From the NCBI RefSeq assembly GCF_902706035.1, contig NZ_CACSJA010000010.1, positions 87,295 through 151,294 on the forward strand: a stretch of DNA of 64,000 nt, given 5' to 3'. A program made the position numbers and the translations under genes. Below are positions 45,054 to 53,700 of this stretch, in pieces; positions within the stretch are counted from its first letter, which is position 1; every line of letters starts with the position of its first letter. Origin of the DNA: Pantoea sp. 18069 (GTDB lineage Bacteria; Pseudomonadota; Gammaproteobacteria; Burkholderiales; Burkholderiaceae_C). The notes below the pieces were generated by a model that was not told where the DNA came from, did not search any database, and worked only from the letters and a program-made list of their open reading frames with translations.

Positions 45054-45842
45054 ATGGCTTTTCTTTCCATTGAGCGCGACGGCGGCATTCTGACCGTCAC
45101 CATGAACCAGCCCGAGACGCGCAATGCGCTCACGGGCAACACGGCGGTGGCCGAGCTGGTGCAACTGTGCGAGGACGTGCGCCGGGACAGCGGCGTGAAG
45201 GTACTGATACTGACCGGCGCCGGGCCCATCTTCAGCTCCGGCGGCAATGTCAAGGACATGCAGCGCTTCTTCGACGAAGCCTTCACGCCCGACCTGATCT
45301 GCGATGAATACCGCCAGGGAATACAGCGCCTTCCGCTGGCGCTGGCGCAGCTCGATGTGCCGCTGATCTGCGCGGTCAACGGCCCGGCCATAGGCGCGGG
45401 CATGGACCTGACCTGCATGTGCGACATCCGCATCGCGAGCGACACCGCGACCTTTGCCGAAAGCTTCGTGCGTGTCGGCATCGTGCCCGGCGACGGCGGC
45501 GCGTGGCTGCTGCCGCGCGCGGTCGGCATGGCCAAGGCCGCGGAGATGGCCTTCACCGGCGAAGCCATAGACGCGCGCGAAGCGCTGGCCTGCGGGCTGG
45601 TGAGCCGCGTGGTGCCGGCCGCGGACCTGCTGCCCACGGCCATGGCGCTGGCGCGCAAGATCGCCGCCAATCCCGGGGCCGTGATGCGCATGACCAAGCG
45701 GCTGCTGCGCGAAGGGCAGAACAGCTCCTTGCCGTCGTTGCTGGAACTGTCGGCCGGCTACCAGGCGCTGGCCCACAAGACGGCGGACCACCGCGAGGCC
45801 GTCAACGCCTTCATCGAAAAACGCCAGCCGCGGTTCGCGTGA
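45054..45842 (+). CDS. Enoyl-CoA hydratase/isomerase family protein
   Basis: A 262-residue crotonase with oxyanion segments IFSSGGNVKDM and NGPAIGAGMDLTCMCD. At the first hydratase glutamate the alignment gives SFVRVGIVPGDGG, like PaaG-type isomerases, while the second glutamate is kept (KAAEMAFTG). It may be an isomerase or a hydratase using other residues. It is 59 bp after the short acyl-CoA dehydrogenase and 20 bp before the second CaiB gene. Confidence 0.88.
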   Translation: MAFLSIERDGGILTVTMNQPETRNALTGNTAVAELVQLCEDVRRDSGVKVLILTGAGPIFSSGGNVKDMQRFFDEAFTPDLICDEYRQGIQRLPLALAQLDVPLICAVNGPAIGAGMDLTCMCDIRIASDTATFAESFVRVGIVPGDGGAWLLPRAVGMAKAAEMAFTGEAIDAREALACGLVSRVVPAADLLPTAMALARKIAANPGAVMRMTKRLLREGQNSSLPSLLELSAGYQALAHKTADHREAVNAFIEKRQPRFA

Positions 45843-45862
45843 CGCGTCAACAGGAGGGGTGC

Positions 45863-47077
45863 ATGCAACCGCTGCAAGGTTTGACCGTCGTGGATTTGTC
45901 CACGGTGGTGTTTGGTCCGCTGGCCAGCCAGATACTGGGCGATTACGGTGCCACGGTGATCAAGGTCGAGACGCCGGACGGCGACTCCACGCGCCGCACG
46001 GGCCCGGCCCGCGAGGAGGGCATGGCCGCGATGTTCCTGGGCACCAATCGCAACAAGAAAAGCGTGGTGCTCGATCTGCGGCAGGCCGATGCCCAGGCCG
46101 CGCTGCAGGCGCTGGTGGCGCGTGCCGATGTCTTCATGCACAGCATGCGCCCGCAGAAGCTGGCCCGGCTGGGCATCGATGCGCAGACCCTGCTGGCGCG
46201 CCATCCGCGGCTGGTCTATGCGGGCTTGCATGGCTTTGCGCAGGGCGGGCCCTATGCGGGCAAGCCGGCCTATGACGATGTGATCCAGGGCATGAGCGGC
46301 ATTGCCGATCTGATGCGCCAGCAGGGCGGCCAGGCGCGCTACCTGCCCATGGTCGCGGCCGACAAGACCTGCGGCCATGTCGCGGCGCATGCCATTCTTG
46401 CCGCGCTGATGCGCCGCGAGCGCACGGGCCAGGGCGGGTTTGTCGAGATTCCCATGTTCGAGTCCATGGTGGGCTTCAACCTGGTCGAGCATATGTATGG
46501 CCAGCACTTCGAGCCGGCGCTGGGTGACGCCGGCTATCCGCGTGCCATGGCGCCCTCGCGCCGGCCCTATGCGACCGCCGATGGCTATGTGGCCATGATG
46601 CCCTATACCGATGCGCATTGGCTGCGCTTCTTCACCGCCGCCGGCCGGCCGGAACTGGCGCAGGACGCGCGGTTTTGCAGCATGGCGCAGCGCACCACGC
46701 ACATCGTGGCCCTGCTCGATTTCGCGGCCGACGTGATTCGCCAGCACAGCTCGGGCCATTGGCTGGAGACCTGCGAGCGCCTGGAGATTCCCGTGGCGCC
46801 TATCACCCGGCTCGCCGACCTGCAGGCCGACCCGCATCTGCGCGCCACGGGCTTCTTTCAGCGCATGGACGACGCCGCCATGGGCGCGCTGAACTTTCCC
46901 GCCAACCCGGTGCGTTTTGACGGGCAGCGCCTGCCCGTACGCATGCCGCCGCGCCTGGGCGAGCACACCCGCGCCTGCCTGCTCGACGCCGGCCTGGCGT
47001 CGGCGCACATTGACCAGCTGCTCGCGGCCTGCCACGGCCGCCAGGCCCCTCCACCCAAGACCGAGACCATTCCATGA
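45863..47077 (+). CDS. CaiB/BaiF-type (class III) CoA-transferase
   Basis: A 404-residue CoA-transferase, the second in this operon. It has LTVVDLSTVVFGPLASQILG, TNRNKKSVVLDLR and the catalytic Asp167 in PMVAADKTCGHVAAH, a variant of the usual motif. An AGGAGGGG ribosome site lies 8 bp before the ATG. Two different CoA-transferases in one operon suggest that two acids are activated, for example the substrate and a cleavage product. Confidence 0.91.
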   Translation: MQPLQGLTVVDLSTVVFGPLASQILGDYGATVIKVETPDGDSTRRTGPAREEGMAAMFLGTNRNKKSVVLDLRQADAQAALQALVARADVFMHSMRPQKLARLGIDAQTLLARHPRLVYAGLHGFAQGGPYAGKPAYDDVIQGMSGIADLMRQQGGQARYLPMVAADKTCGHVAAHAILAALMRRERTGQGGFVEIPMFESMVGFNLVEHMYGQHFEPALGDAGYPRAMAPSRRPYATADGYVAMMPYTDAHWLRFFTAAGRPELAQDARFCSMAQRTTHIVALLDFAADVIRQHSSGHWLETCERLEIPVAPITRLADLQADPHLRATGFFQRMDDAAMGALNFPANPVRFDGQRLPVRMPPRLGEHTRACLLDAGLASAHIDQLLAACHGRQAPPPKTETIP

Positions 47078-47598
47078 ACCCGCAACCCTTGGCCCCTGCG
47101 CCCGAACTCACTGCCGAAACGGCCAAGGCGGCTGTCGCCGCAATGCCCCGATTGGGGCAGGGCTACGTCTGGCAGGACCTGCAGGTGGGGCAGTGCTTTC
47201 GCACGTTTCGTCGCACGGTGACCGAGACCGATCTGGTCAACTTCATCGGCGTGACCGGCATGCTCGAAGCCATCTTCATCGAAGACGGCTACGAAGGTGC
47301 GGCCATGGCGGGCCGCGCGGTGCCCGGCGCTCTGACCTATTGCCTGATCGAAGGGCTGATCCTGCAGACCATGATCCAGGGCACGGGCCTGGCGATGCTG
47401 GAGCTGCAGCAAAAGATCTTCGCGCCGGTCATGGTCGGCGACACGGTGCATGCCGTGATCGAAGTGACCGGGGTCCGCCCCACCTCGCGCAGTGGCCGGG
47501 CGGTAGTGACCTCGCGCATCGATGTCTGGAACCAGGAAAACCAGGTCGTCATGAGCTATGTGGCCAAGAGGCTGCTTGCCGGGCGTTCCCCCATCTGA
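47074..47598 (+). CDS. MaoC-like hotdog protein lacking the hydratase dyad
   Basis: A 174-residue single-hotdog protein of the MaoC-like group. The hotdog strand VGQCFRTFRRTVTETDLVNF and the C-terminal FAPVMVGDTVHAVIEV are typical. Where R-specific enoyl-CoA hydratases have the Asp/His dyad in GDFNPLH, this reads GMLEAIFIED, so both catalytic residues appear absent. It could be a thioesterase, a binding subunit or an unusual dehydratase. It overlaps the CaiB-type gene by four bases. Confidence 0.8.
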   Translation: MNPQPLAPAPELTAETAKAAVAAMPRLGQGYVWQDLQVGQCFRTFRRTVTETDLVNFIGVTGMLEAIFIEDGYEGAAMAGRAVPGALTYCLIEGLILQTMIQGTGLAMLELQQKIFAPVMVGDTVHAVIEVTGVRPTSRSGRAVVTSRIDVWNQENQVVMSYVAKRLLAGRSPI

Positions 47599-47664
47599 GC
47601 TGCGCAGTGCCCGCAAGAGGCAGCAGCCGGCTTCGCACGCAAACCACCAAAGAGGAGACATTGC

Positions 47665-48657
47665 ATGACAAACGACAGGAATACCGTCCGGATATGGCGA
47701 GCGCTGGGTATCGCGGCAATCGCCGGCGCAGGCCTGCAGCCCGCGGCCTGGGCGCAGACCCCCTGGCCTTCCAAGGCCATCACCATGGTGGTGCCGTTTC
47801 CGCCGGGCGGGCCCACGGACATCGTCGCGCGCCTGCTGGCGCAGAACATCGCCCAGCAACTGGGGCAGGGCATCGTCATCGACAACAAGCCGGGAGCCAA
47901 TGGCAACATCGGCAATGCCGCCGTGGCCAAGGCGGCGCCCGACGGCTACACCGTGCTCTACAACACCTCGTCCATCGCCCTGAGTCCGGCGCTTTACAAG
48001 AAGCTCAGCTACGACGTCCACAAGGAACTGGCCCCCGTGGCCTTGACGGCGGTCGTGCCCCTGGCGCTGGTGACGCGCCAGGATCTGCCGGCAAAGAACG
48101 TGCAGGAGTTCTTTGCCTATCTCAAGGCCCAGCGCGGCAAGGTGTCCTACGGTTCGGCGGGCAATGGCAATGTGACGCACCTCGCGGCGTTCCAGATGCT
48201 GCATGCGGCCCAGCTCGAAGCCACGCACATTCCCTACAAGGGCAGCGCGCCCGCGGATCTCGCGCTCGCCAGTGGGCAGCTGGACTTCCTCACGGACACT
48301 ATCAACTCCGTCATTCCCTTCATCAAAAGCAAGCACATGAATCTGCTGGCGGTCACCACCTCCGAGCGCATGTCGCTGTTTCCCGATGTGCCGACCCTGG
48401 CCGAGTCAGGCCTGCGCGGCTTCGAGGCCGGGGCGTGGCAGGGCATCATGGTGCCCGCCGGAACGCCGCCCGAGATCATTGCCCGGCTCAATACGGCCGT
48501 GAACCGGGCGCTGAAGAATCCCGAGGTGCTTGCCAAGCTCGCCCAGCAAGGCACCGAGGCGCTGGGCTCGACCGCCGACGAGTATGGCGTCTACCTGCAA
48601 AAGGAACTCAAGCGCTGGAAGGAGGTTGTGGCGGTGACCGGCGTGTCGCTGGACTGA
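47665..48657 (+). CDS. Bug/TctC-family periplasmic solute-binding protein
   Basis: A 330-residue Bug protein. The N-terminal region to about PAAWAQT is a signal peptide; WPSKAITMVVPFPPGGPTD and DNKPGANGNIGNAAVAKAAP follow. It is the second Bug gene of the operon, 66 bp after the MaoC-like gene, and differs clearly from the first, so the operon may use two binding proteins for two ligands. Confidence 0.9.
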   Translation: MTNDRNTVRIWRALGIAAIAGAGLQPAAWAQTPWPSKAITMVVPFPPGGPTDIVARLLAQNIAQQLGQGIVIDNKPGANGNIGNAAVAKAAPDGYTVLYNTSSIALSPALYKKLSYDVHKELAPVALTAVVPLALVTRQDLPAKNVQEFFAYLKAQRGKVSYGSAGNGNVTHLAAFQMLHAAQLEATHIPYKGSAPADLALASGQLDFLTDTINSVIPFIKSKHMNLLAVTTSERMSLFPDVPTLAESGLRGFEAGAWQGIMVPAGTPPEIIARLNTAVNRALKNPEVLAKLAQQGTEALGSTADEYGVYLQKELKRWKEVVAVTGVSLD

Positions 48658-48753
48658 AGGGCGCCGGCCCCGCATGCTGCACGAATGTGGCGCGGTTGTC
48701 CGCGCCAACCCCTTTTCGGCGGCAAAATCGTTTTTTTGCAAGCAGGGGTGGCA

Positions 48754-49860
48754 ATGCGTGAAAGTGTGGATTGCGTCGTGATCGGCGCCGGGGTCGTGGG
48801 CTTGGCCGTGGCGCGCGCGCTGGCGCTGCAGGGCAGGGACGTGATGGTGCTCGAAGCGGCCGAGGCCATAGGCACGGGCACCAGTTCGCGCAACAGCGAA
48901 GTCATCCACGCCGGCATCTATTACCCCGAAGGCTCGCTCAAGGCGCGGTTGTGCGTGCGCGGCAAGCAACTGCTCTACGCCTATTGCGAGGAGCGGGGTG
49001 TGCCGTTCCAGCGCTGCGGCAAACTGATCGTCGCGACCAATGAAGCCCAGCGCGCGACGCTCGAAACGATTCGCTGCAAAGCGATGGCCAATGGCGTCGA
49101 TGACCTGGTCCTGCTCGACGCCGACCAGGCGCGTGCGCTCGAACCGGCGCTGCAGTGCGTCGCCGCGCTGCACTCGCCGAGCACGGGCATCGTCGACAGC
49201 CATGCGCTGATGCTGTCGCTGCAGGGCGACCTGGAAAATGCCGGCGGCCTCGTGGCCTTCCATGCGCGCGTGTTGCGCGCCGAAGTCACGCCCGAAGGCA
49301 TCGTGCTGCACACCGAGGATGGAATGGAGCTGCAGGCCCGTACCGTGGTCAATGCGGCGGGCCTGTATGCGCCGGGTCTGGCGCAGACGTTCGACGGTCT
49401 GCCTGCCGACGCCGTGCCCAGCGCCTACTACGCCAAGGGCAGCTACTTCACGCTCAGTGGGCGCAGCCCGTTTTCACGCCTGATCTACCCGGTGCCCGAA
49501 GCGGCGGGCCTGGGCGTGCATCTGACGCTCGACCTGGGCGGCCAGGCCAAGTTCGGCCCCGACGTAGAGTGGGTCGGCGGGCCCGAAGACCTGGTCGTCA
49601 ATCCGCAGCGCGGCGATGCCTTCTATGCGGCCGTGCGCAGCTACTGGCCCGACCTGCGCGATGGCGCGCTCGCGCCCGGCTATGCAGGCATACGGCCGAA
49701 AATCAGCGCGCCCGATGCGCCCGCGGCCGACTTCGTGCTGCAGGGGCCGAGCGCGCATGGCGTGCCCGGCTTGATCAACCTGTTTGGCATCGAGTCGCCG
49801 GGACTCACCAGTTGCCTCGCATTGGCCGAGTCGGTCAGTGAGCTTGTGGGAGCTGTCTGA
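48754..49860 (+). CDS. FAD-dependent oxidoreductase, L-2-hydroxyglutarate oxidase-like
   Basis: A 368-residue flavoprotein of the DAO superfamily. The dinucleotide motif [20 protein letters not shown], the [20 protein letters not shown] segment and [11 protein letters not shown], and the C-terminal [16 protein letters not shown] are those of the LhgO group, which oxidise 2-hydroxy acids and pass electrons to quinone. The ATG at 48754 was chosen; the frame upstream lacks similarity. It is 96 bp after the last operon gene and could be cotranscribed or separate. Confidence 0.87.
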   Translation: MRESVDCVVIGAGVVGLAVARALALQGRDVMVLEAAEAIGTGTSSRNSEVIHAGIYYPEGSLKARLCVRGKQLLYAYCEERGVPFQRCGKLIVATNEAQRATLETIRCKAMANGVDDLVLLDADQARALEPALQCVAALHSPSTGIVDSHALMLSLQGDLENAGGLVAFHARVLRAEVTPEGIVLHTEDGMELQARTVVNAAGLYAPGLAQTFDGLPADAVPSAYYAKGSYFTLSGRSPFSRLIYPVPEAAGLGVHLTLDLGGQAKFGPDVEWVGGPEDLVVNPQRGDAFYAAVRSYWPDLRDGALAPGYAGIRPKISAPDAPAADFVLQGPSAHGVPGLINLFGIESPGLTSCLALAESVSELVGAV

Positions 49861-50000
49861 CAGCGCCGCGGCCCAGATTCTCTTGGTGCTTGCCCGTGCA
49901 TTCGCTAAGATGAAGCCATGACGCCAGTAGGCGCTTGTAGGTGATTCACCCCGCATGCGGCTGCCGGTGCCTGTTTTTATTGTCCATCCGAAAGGCCTTC

Positions 50001-50312
50001 ATGACTAAATCCGTATCCGAAACCATCGCCCACGCTCCTTCTGACCTGGAAAAACTGGTGAGCGATCTGCGCGGCTTGGTCGACAGCAAGACCTTGGACT
50101 CGCTGCCCGAGATCCAGGTGCTGCGCAAGCGCCTGGACGAAGGCATCGAATCCGCGCGCGATTCGGCCCTGCGCGCCGCGCGTGAAGCCGCCCGCCAGGC
50201 CAAGGATGCTGCCAAGGCAGCCGACCAGTACGCACATGACGAGCCCTGGCGCGTCGCTGGCGCGGCCCTGGCCGCCGGCGCCGTGATCGGTTTCCTGCTG
50301 TCGCGTCGCTGA
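50001..50312 (+). CDS. DUF883 / YqjD-like membrane-anchored protein
   Basis: A 103-residue protein of the ElaB/YqjD/DUF883 family, which I recall as C-terminal-tail-anchored and ribosome-associated. A long amphipathic, coiled-coil-like region (residues 15-80) is followed by the hydrophobic segment VAGAALAAGAVIGFLLSRR. The ATG at 50001 was chosen as start of the family sequence. It is first of three small genes in the order typical of yqjD-yqjE loci in proteobacteria. Confidence 0.85.
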   Translation: MTKSVSETIAHAPSDLEKLVSDLRGLVDSKTLDSLPEIQVLRKRLDEGIESARDSALRAAREAARQAKDAAKAADQYAHDEPWRVAGAALAAGAVIGFLLSRR

Positions 50313-50337
50313 AGCCGCCAGCACAGACCCACCGGAC

Positions 50338-50739
50338 ATGGATGTGAACTGGTTGTCTCTACTCGGCATCGACGCCTGGGTTGCGCGTTGGCGCGCCAAT
50401 GTGATCGAAGGCGCGATCGCGGCGGAAGACCGCCTCGATCTCGCCCGCCTCGAATGGCAGGATCAGAAACGCCGTTTGATCTCCGCCGTGGTGCTTGGCA
50501 TCGCGCTGGCAGGACTGACCGTTGTGGCTTTGATCGTGCTGTCCATGGCGCTGATGGTGCATTTCTGGGATTCGCCCGAGCGCGTCACGGTCGCGTGGAG
50601 CGTGGCAGGCGGGTGGCTGTTGATCTGGGCCGGCTTGCTGCTGGGTCTGTGGTCGATGCTGCGCAAGGCCGGCAGTGCCTTTGCGTTGACACGCAATGAA
50701 CTCGCGCAGGATTGGCGCGCGCTGAAGGAGCGGCTGTGA
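50338..50739 (+). CDS. YqjE-like / phage-holin-family membrane protein
   Basis: A 133-residue small membrane protein with two hydrophobic helices, one at about residues 44-68 (VVLGIALAGLTVVALIVLSM) and another at about 85-108. It follows the DUF883 gene by 25 bp and matches the YqjE/holin superfamily layout. Its function is not known. Confidence 0.78.
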   Translation: MDVNWLSLLGIDAWVARWRANVIEGAIAAEDRLDLARLEWQDQKRRLISAVVLGIALAGLTVVALIVLSMALMVHFWDSPERVTVAWSVAGGWLLIWAGLLLGLWSMLRKAGSAFALTRNELAQDWRALKERL

Positions 50740-51092
50740 ACACTTCCACCACTGCTTCCATTTCCGCGAATGCGGACAGCGTGAAGGCCAAGGCCGCCGA
50801 GCTCGATGCGTCGCTTCCCGAAACGCACCGCGCCGTGCTGCTGCGCATTGCGACGCAGCGCGAACGCCTGAATGCGCGGCGCAATGCGCGCGCCCAGGCG
50901 CTGGCATTGCAAAGCCAGCAGTCGGCGCATATGCCTACCTCCGGGCCCCTGTCGGAACGGTTGGTGGCATTTGCGCGGCTGCATCCGCTCGCGGTGGCGG
51001 CGGCTGCGGGCGTGGCGCTGGTGATAGGCCCACGCCGGTTGATTCGCTGGTCGAGCGTCATTTTGCCGTTGGTGATGAAGTACCGCCGCTAA
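50736..51092 (+). CDS. Small hypothetical protein of the yqjDE-like locus
   Basis: A 118-residue protein starting with GTG at 50736, whose codon overlaps the stop of the preceding gene (GTGA), with GAAGGAG eight bases upstream. The N-terminal two thirds is helical and charged; a hydrophobic stretch near residues 82-98 (LHPLAVAAAAGVALVIG) and a basic end follow. I do not recognise the family, but its place corresponds to YqjK in enterobacteria. Confidence 0.75.
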   Translation: MNTSTTASISANADSVKAKAAELDASLPETHRAVLLRIATQRERLNARRNARAQALALQSQQSAHMPTSGPLSERLVAFARLHPLAVAAAAGVALVIGPRRLIRWSSVILPLVMKYRR

Positions 51093-51130
51093 TATCAACC
51101 GCGCATCTGCCCCGGTTCGACCGGGCGCAA

Positions 51131-51164
51131 AAAAGCCGTGTGCTGCAAGCAGCCACGGCTTTTT
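51131..51164. terminator. Intrinsic terminator between convergent units
   Basis: AAAAGCCGTG and CACGGCTTTT form a stem with an inner GCTG/CAGC hairpin around CAAG. It has A- and T-runs on both sides, so it can serve both the yqjDE-like operon and pyrD, which converge here. Confidence 0.88.
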
Positions 51165-51183
51165 GCATGGGCACGCAAGCTGC

Positions 51184-52230
51184 TCAGCGCAGCTGGCGAA
51201 TCGCCCTGGCCGCGCGTTGCACCAGTGCCGGGCCTTCATAGATCAGGCCACTGTAGATCTGCACCACGTCCGCGCCCGCGCGGATCTTTTCCACGGCGTC
51301 GTCTGCGCTCATGATGCCGCCCACGCCGATGATGGGGTAGTTCGGGCCCAGCGCTGCGCGCAGCTGGCGTATCACATGGTTGCTCGCTTCGCGCACCGGT
51401 GCGCCCGACAGGCCGCCGGCTTCGTCGGCGTGCGCCATGCCCTGGACGGCTTCGCGCCGGATGGTGGTGTTGGTGGCGATGACGCCGTCCATGCCATGGC
51501 GCTGCAGTGTGGCGGCGATCACGGCGACCTGGTCGGCGTCCAGATCGGGTGCGATCTTGACGAACAAGGGCACGCGCCGGCCCTGCTGCGCGGCGAGCTG
51601 CTCGCGGCGCACGGCGATCGCGCCGAGCAGGCCGTCGAGCGCGTCATCGCTTTGCAGCGCGCGCAGGTTCTTGGTGTTGGGCGAACTGATGTTCACGGTC
51701 ACATAGTCGGCATGCGGGTACACGCCTTCGAGCGCAATCAGGTAGTCGCTGGTCGCTTCCTCTATGGGCGTGAGCGCATTCTTGCCGATGTTCAGGCCCA
51801 GCAGCATGGGCTTGCCCTGCGCGCGGCACTTCGACTGGCGCACGTTGGCGACGAAAGTCTCCAGGCCCTGGTTATTGAATCCCAGGCGGTTGACCAGTGC
51901 CCTGGCCTGGGGAATGCGGAACATGCGCGGCTGGGGGTTGCCCGGCTGGGGCTTGGGCGTGACGGTGCCGACTTCGACGAAGCCAAAGCCCATGGCGCTG
52001 AGCGCGTCTATGCAGCGCGCGTTCTTGTCCAGGCCCGCGGCCATGCCCACGCGGTTGGGAAACTGCAGTCCGGCGAGCTCGATCGGGTCCGACACCATGG
52101 GCTGTGACCAGGCCCACTGCAGCGGCGTGCCCTGGCCGCGCGCCAGCAGGTTCATCGTCAGGTCATGGGCCGCCTCGGCGTCGAGGCGGAACAGAAAGGG
52201 TCTGGCCAGTGCGTAGGGAATAAGAGACAT
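51184..52230 (-). CDS. pyrD: Dihydroorotate dehydrogenase (quinone), class 2
   Basis: A 348-residue membrane-associated flavoprotein oxidising dihydroorotate to orotate in pyrimidine synthesis. The N-terminal amphipathic region ([18 protein letters not shown]), [20 protein letters not shown], the catalytic-serine loop [12 protein letters not shown] and [16 protein letters not shown] with the FMN loop [20 protein letters not shown] identify class 2. It diverges from rpiA with a 34-bp gap. Confidence 0.97.
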   Translation of the reverse strand: MSLIPYALARPFLFRLDAEAAHDLTMNLLARGQGTPLQWAWSQPMVSDPIELAGLQFPNRVGMAAGLDKNARCIDALSAMGFGFVEVGTVTPKPQPGNPQPRMFRIPQARALVNRLGFNNQGLETFVANVRQSKCRAQGKPMLLGLNIGKNALTPIEEATSDYLIALEGVYPHADYVTVNISSPNTKNLRALQSDDALDGLLGAIAVRREQLAAQQGRRVPLFVKIAPDLDADQVAVIAATLQRHGMDGVIATNTTIRREAVQGMAHADEAGGLSGAPVREASNHVIRQLRAALGPNYPIIGVGGIMSADDAVEKIRAGADVVQIYSGLIYEGPALVQRAARAIRQLR

Positions 52231-52264
52231 TGGATAATTCAGTGATTACTTCCAATTCTCTCCC

Positions 52265-52957
52265 ATGACGACACCTGCTGCAGCCCTTTCCCAAGATGAA
52301 CTCAAAACCCTGGTGGGACAAGCCGCTCTCCAGTACGTGCAAGCCGGCGAGATCGTCGGCGTGGGCACGGGCTCGACGGTCAACAAGTTCATCGACGCCC
52401 TGGCGACGATCAAGGACCAGATCCGCGGCGCGGTCTCAAGCTCGGTGGCCAGCACCGAGCGCCTGAAGGCACTGGGCATTGCGGTGTTCGATGCCAACGA
52501 AGTCGAATCGCTGTCGGTCTATATCGACGGCGCCGACGAGATCGACGGCCAGGGCTACATGGTCAAGGGCGGCGGCGCGGCGCTGACGCGCGAGAAGATC
52601 GTCGCCGCGCTGGCCAAGCGTTTCGTCTGCATCGCCGACGAATCCAAGCTGGTGGATGCACTCGGCGCGTTCCCGCTGCCGGTCGAGGTAATTCCCATGG
52701 CCGCCCAGCAGATCGCGCGCCGCTTCGAGGCCCGGGGCGCGAGCGCGACGCTGCGCCTGCGCGATGGCCAGTCCCTGGTGACCGACAACGGCCAGCACAT
52801 TCTGGATGTGCGCGGCCTGTCGATTGCCGATCCGCTGGCGTTCGAATCCGAAGTCAACCAGTGGCCCGGCGTGGTCACCGTGGGCGTGTTTGCGCACCAG
52901 AAAGCTTCGGTGTGCCTGCTGGGCACGGCGCAGGGCGTGCGCACCATCGCCTATTGA
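52265..52957 (+). CDS. rpiA: Ribose-5-phosphate isomerase A
   Basis: A 230-residue isomerase interconverting ribose-5-phosphate and ribulose-5-phosphate. The substrate loop [14 protein letters not shown], the catalytic DGADEID, and [14 protein letters not shown] with DESKLVD are all conserved. Divergent from pyrD. Confidence 0.97.
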   Translation: MTTPAAALSQDELKTLVGQAALQYVQAGEIVGVGTGSTVNKFIDALATIKDQIRGAVSSSVASTERLKALGIAVFDANEVESLSVYIDGADEIDGQGYMVKGGGAALTREKIVAALAKRFVCIADESKLVDALGAFPLPVEVIPMAAQQIARRFEARGASATLRLRDGQSLVTDNGQHILDVRGLSIADPLAFESEVNQWPGVVTVGVFAHQKASVCLLGTAQGVRTIAY

Positions 52958-52979
52958 TCACCCGGCCTGCGCGGCCTGC

Positions 52980-53633
52980 TCAGAAACTCAGGCCTGCGGG
53001 GTTGGTCGGTGTCACCCGGTTGGTTGATGCGGGGGGCGCGGGCATGCGGCGCTCGGTTTCGGCGGGCGCTGCAGCGGGGGCTGGCGCCGGCGCCGGTGCC
53101 AGTGGGCGCACAGGCGCCTGGCGATAGTTCGCGGGCAGGGCCGAAGTCTGGGGGTAGCCTGCGGCATCGAGGTATTGCCCCCATTCGCCGGCCGCAAAGC
53201 CCGTGAGGTGCTGGCGGCCTATGGTTGCAAACGGCAGCTGGCTCTGGCCGCTGAGCGACTGCAGGGCCTGCACGTCGGCGTTCGTCTGCACGCTCAGTTC
53301 GGTGAACGGAATGCCGCGTGTCACCAGCAGCGCACGCGCGCTGGCGCAGGGGCTGCAATCGCTGCCGGTGTAGAGGGTCACGGGAAAGCGCGCCTGTACC
53401 TCGCGCAGCGCATGGGGCAGCGCGTCGCCGGCATTGGCGGGAGCGCGCGCGTCTTCGGCCGTCACGGCCGCGCGTGCGGTGTTCGGTTCACGGTCGGAAA
53501 ACGTCACGCGCCCATCGGCGCCCACGCTGCGGTAGATGACCTGGGCCTGAGCCTCATGGACCGTGAACGCAGCCATGGTGAGCACCATGGCTGCAACCAG
53601 TGCCGAGCGATGCGAAACGGACGAAACAAGCAT
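52980..53633 (-). CDS. DUF4124 plus glutaredoxin-like secreted protein
   Basis: A 217-residue protein with a signal peptide (to about residue 30, HEAQAQ), a DUF4124 region (VIYRSVGADGRVTFSDREP), then a glutaredoxin-like domain with Cys93-Ser-Pro-Cys96 (YTGSDCSPCASARALL), the cis-Pro segment QLPFATIG, and a Pro/Ala-rich tail. It is likely a periplasmic thiol-disulfide protein of unknown partner. The ATG at 53633 gives the signal peptide; the longer frame overlaps the peptidase gene's 3' spacer. Confidence 0.85.
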   Translation of the reverse strand: MLVSSVSHRSALVAAMVLTMAAFTVHEAQAQVIYRSVGADGRVTFSDREPNTARAAVTAEDARAPANAGDALPHALREVQARFPVTLYTGSDCSPCASARALLVTRGIPFTELSVQTNADVQALQSLSGQSQLPFATIGRQHLTGFAAGEWGQYLDAAGYPQTSALPANYRQAPVRPLAPAPAPAPAAAPAETERRMPAPPASTNRVTPTNPAGLSF

Positions 53634-53700
53634 GGCAGCAACCTGGTGAGTGGAAGGGGCTGAACGCAGGGCGTGCGGGCGGCAAGCCGCCCGCACTGGT

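Noticed and set aside
40573..48657. Complete TctABC or TRAP transport system
   Set aside because: Only solute-binding proteins are present; no TctA/TctB or Dct membrane components are encoded in the window.
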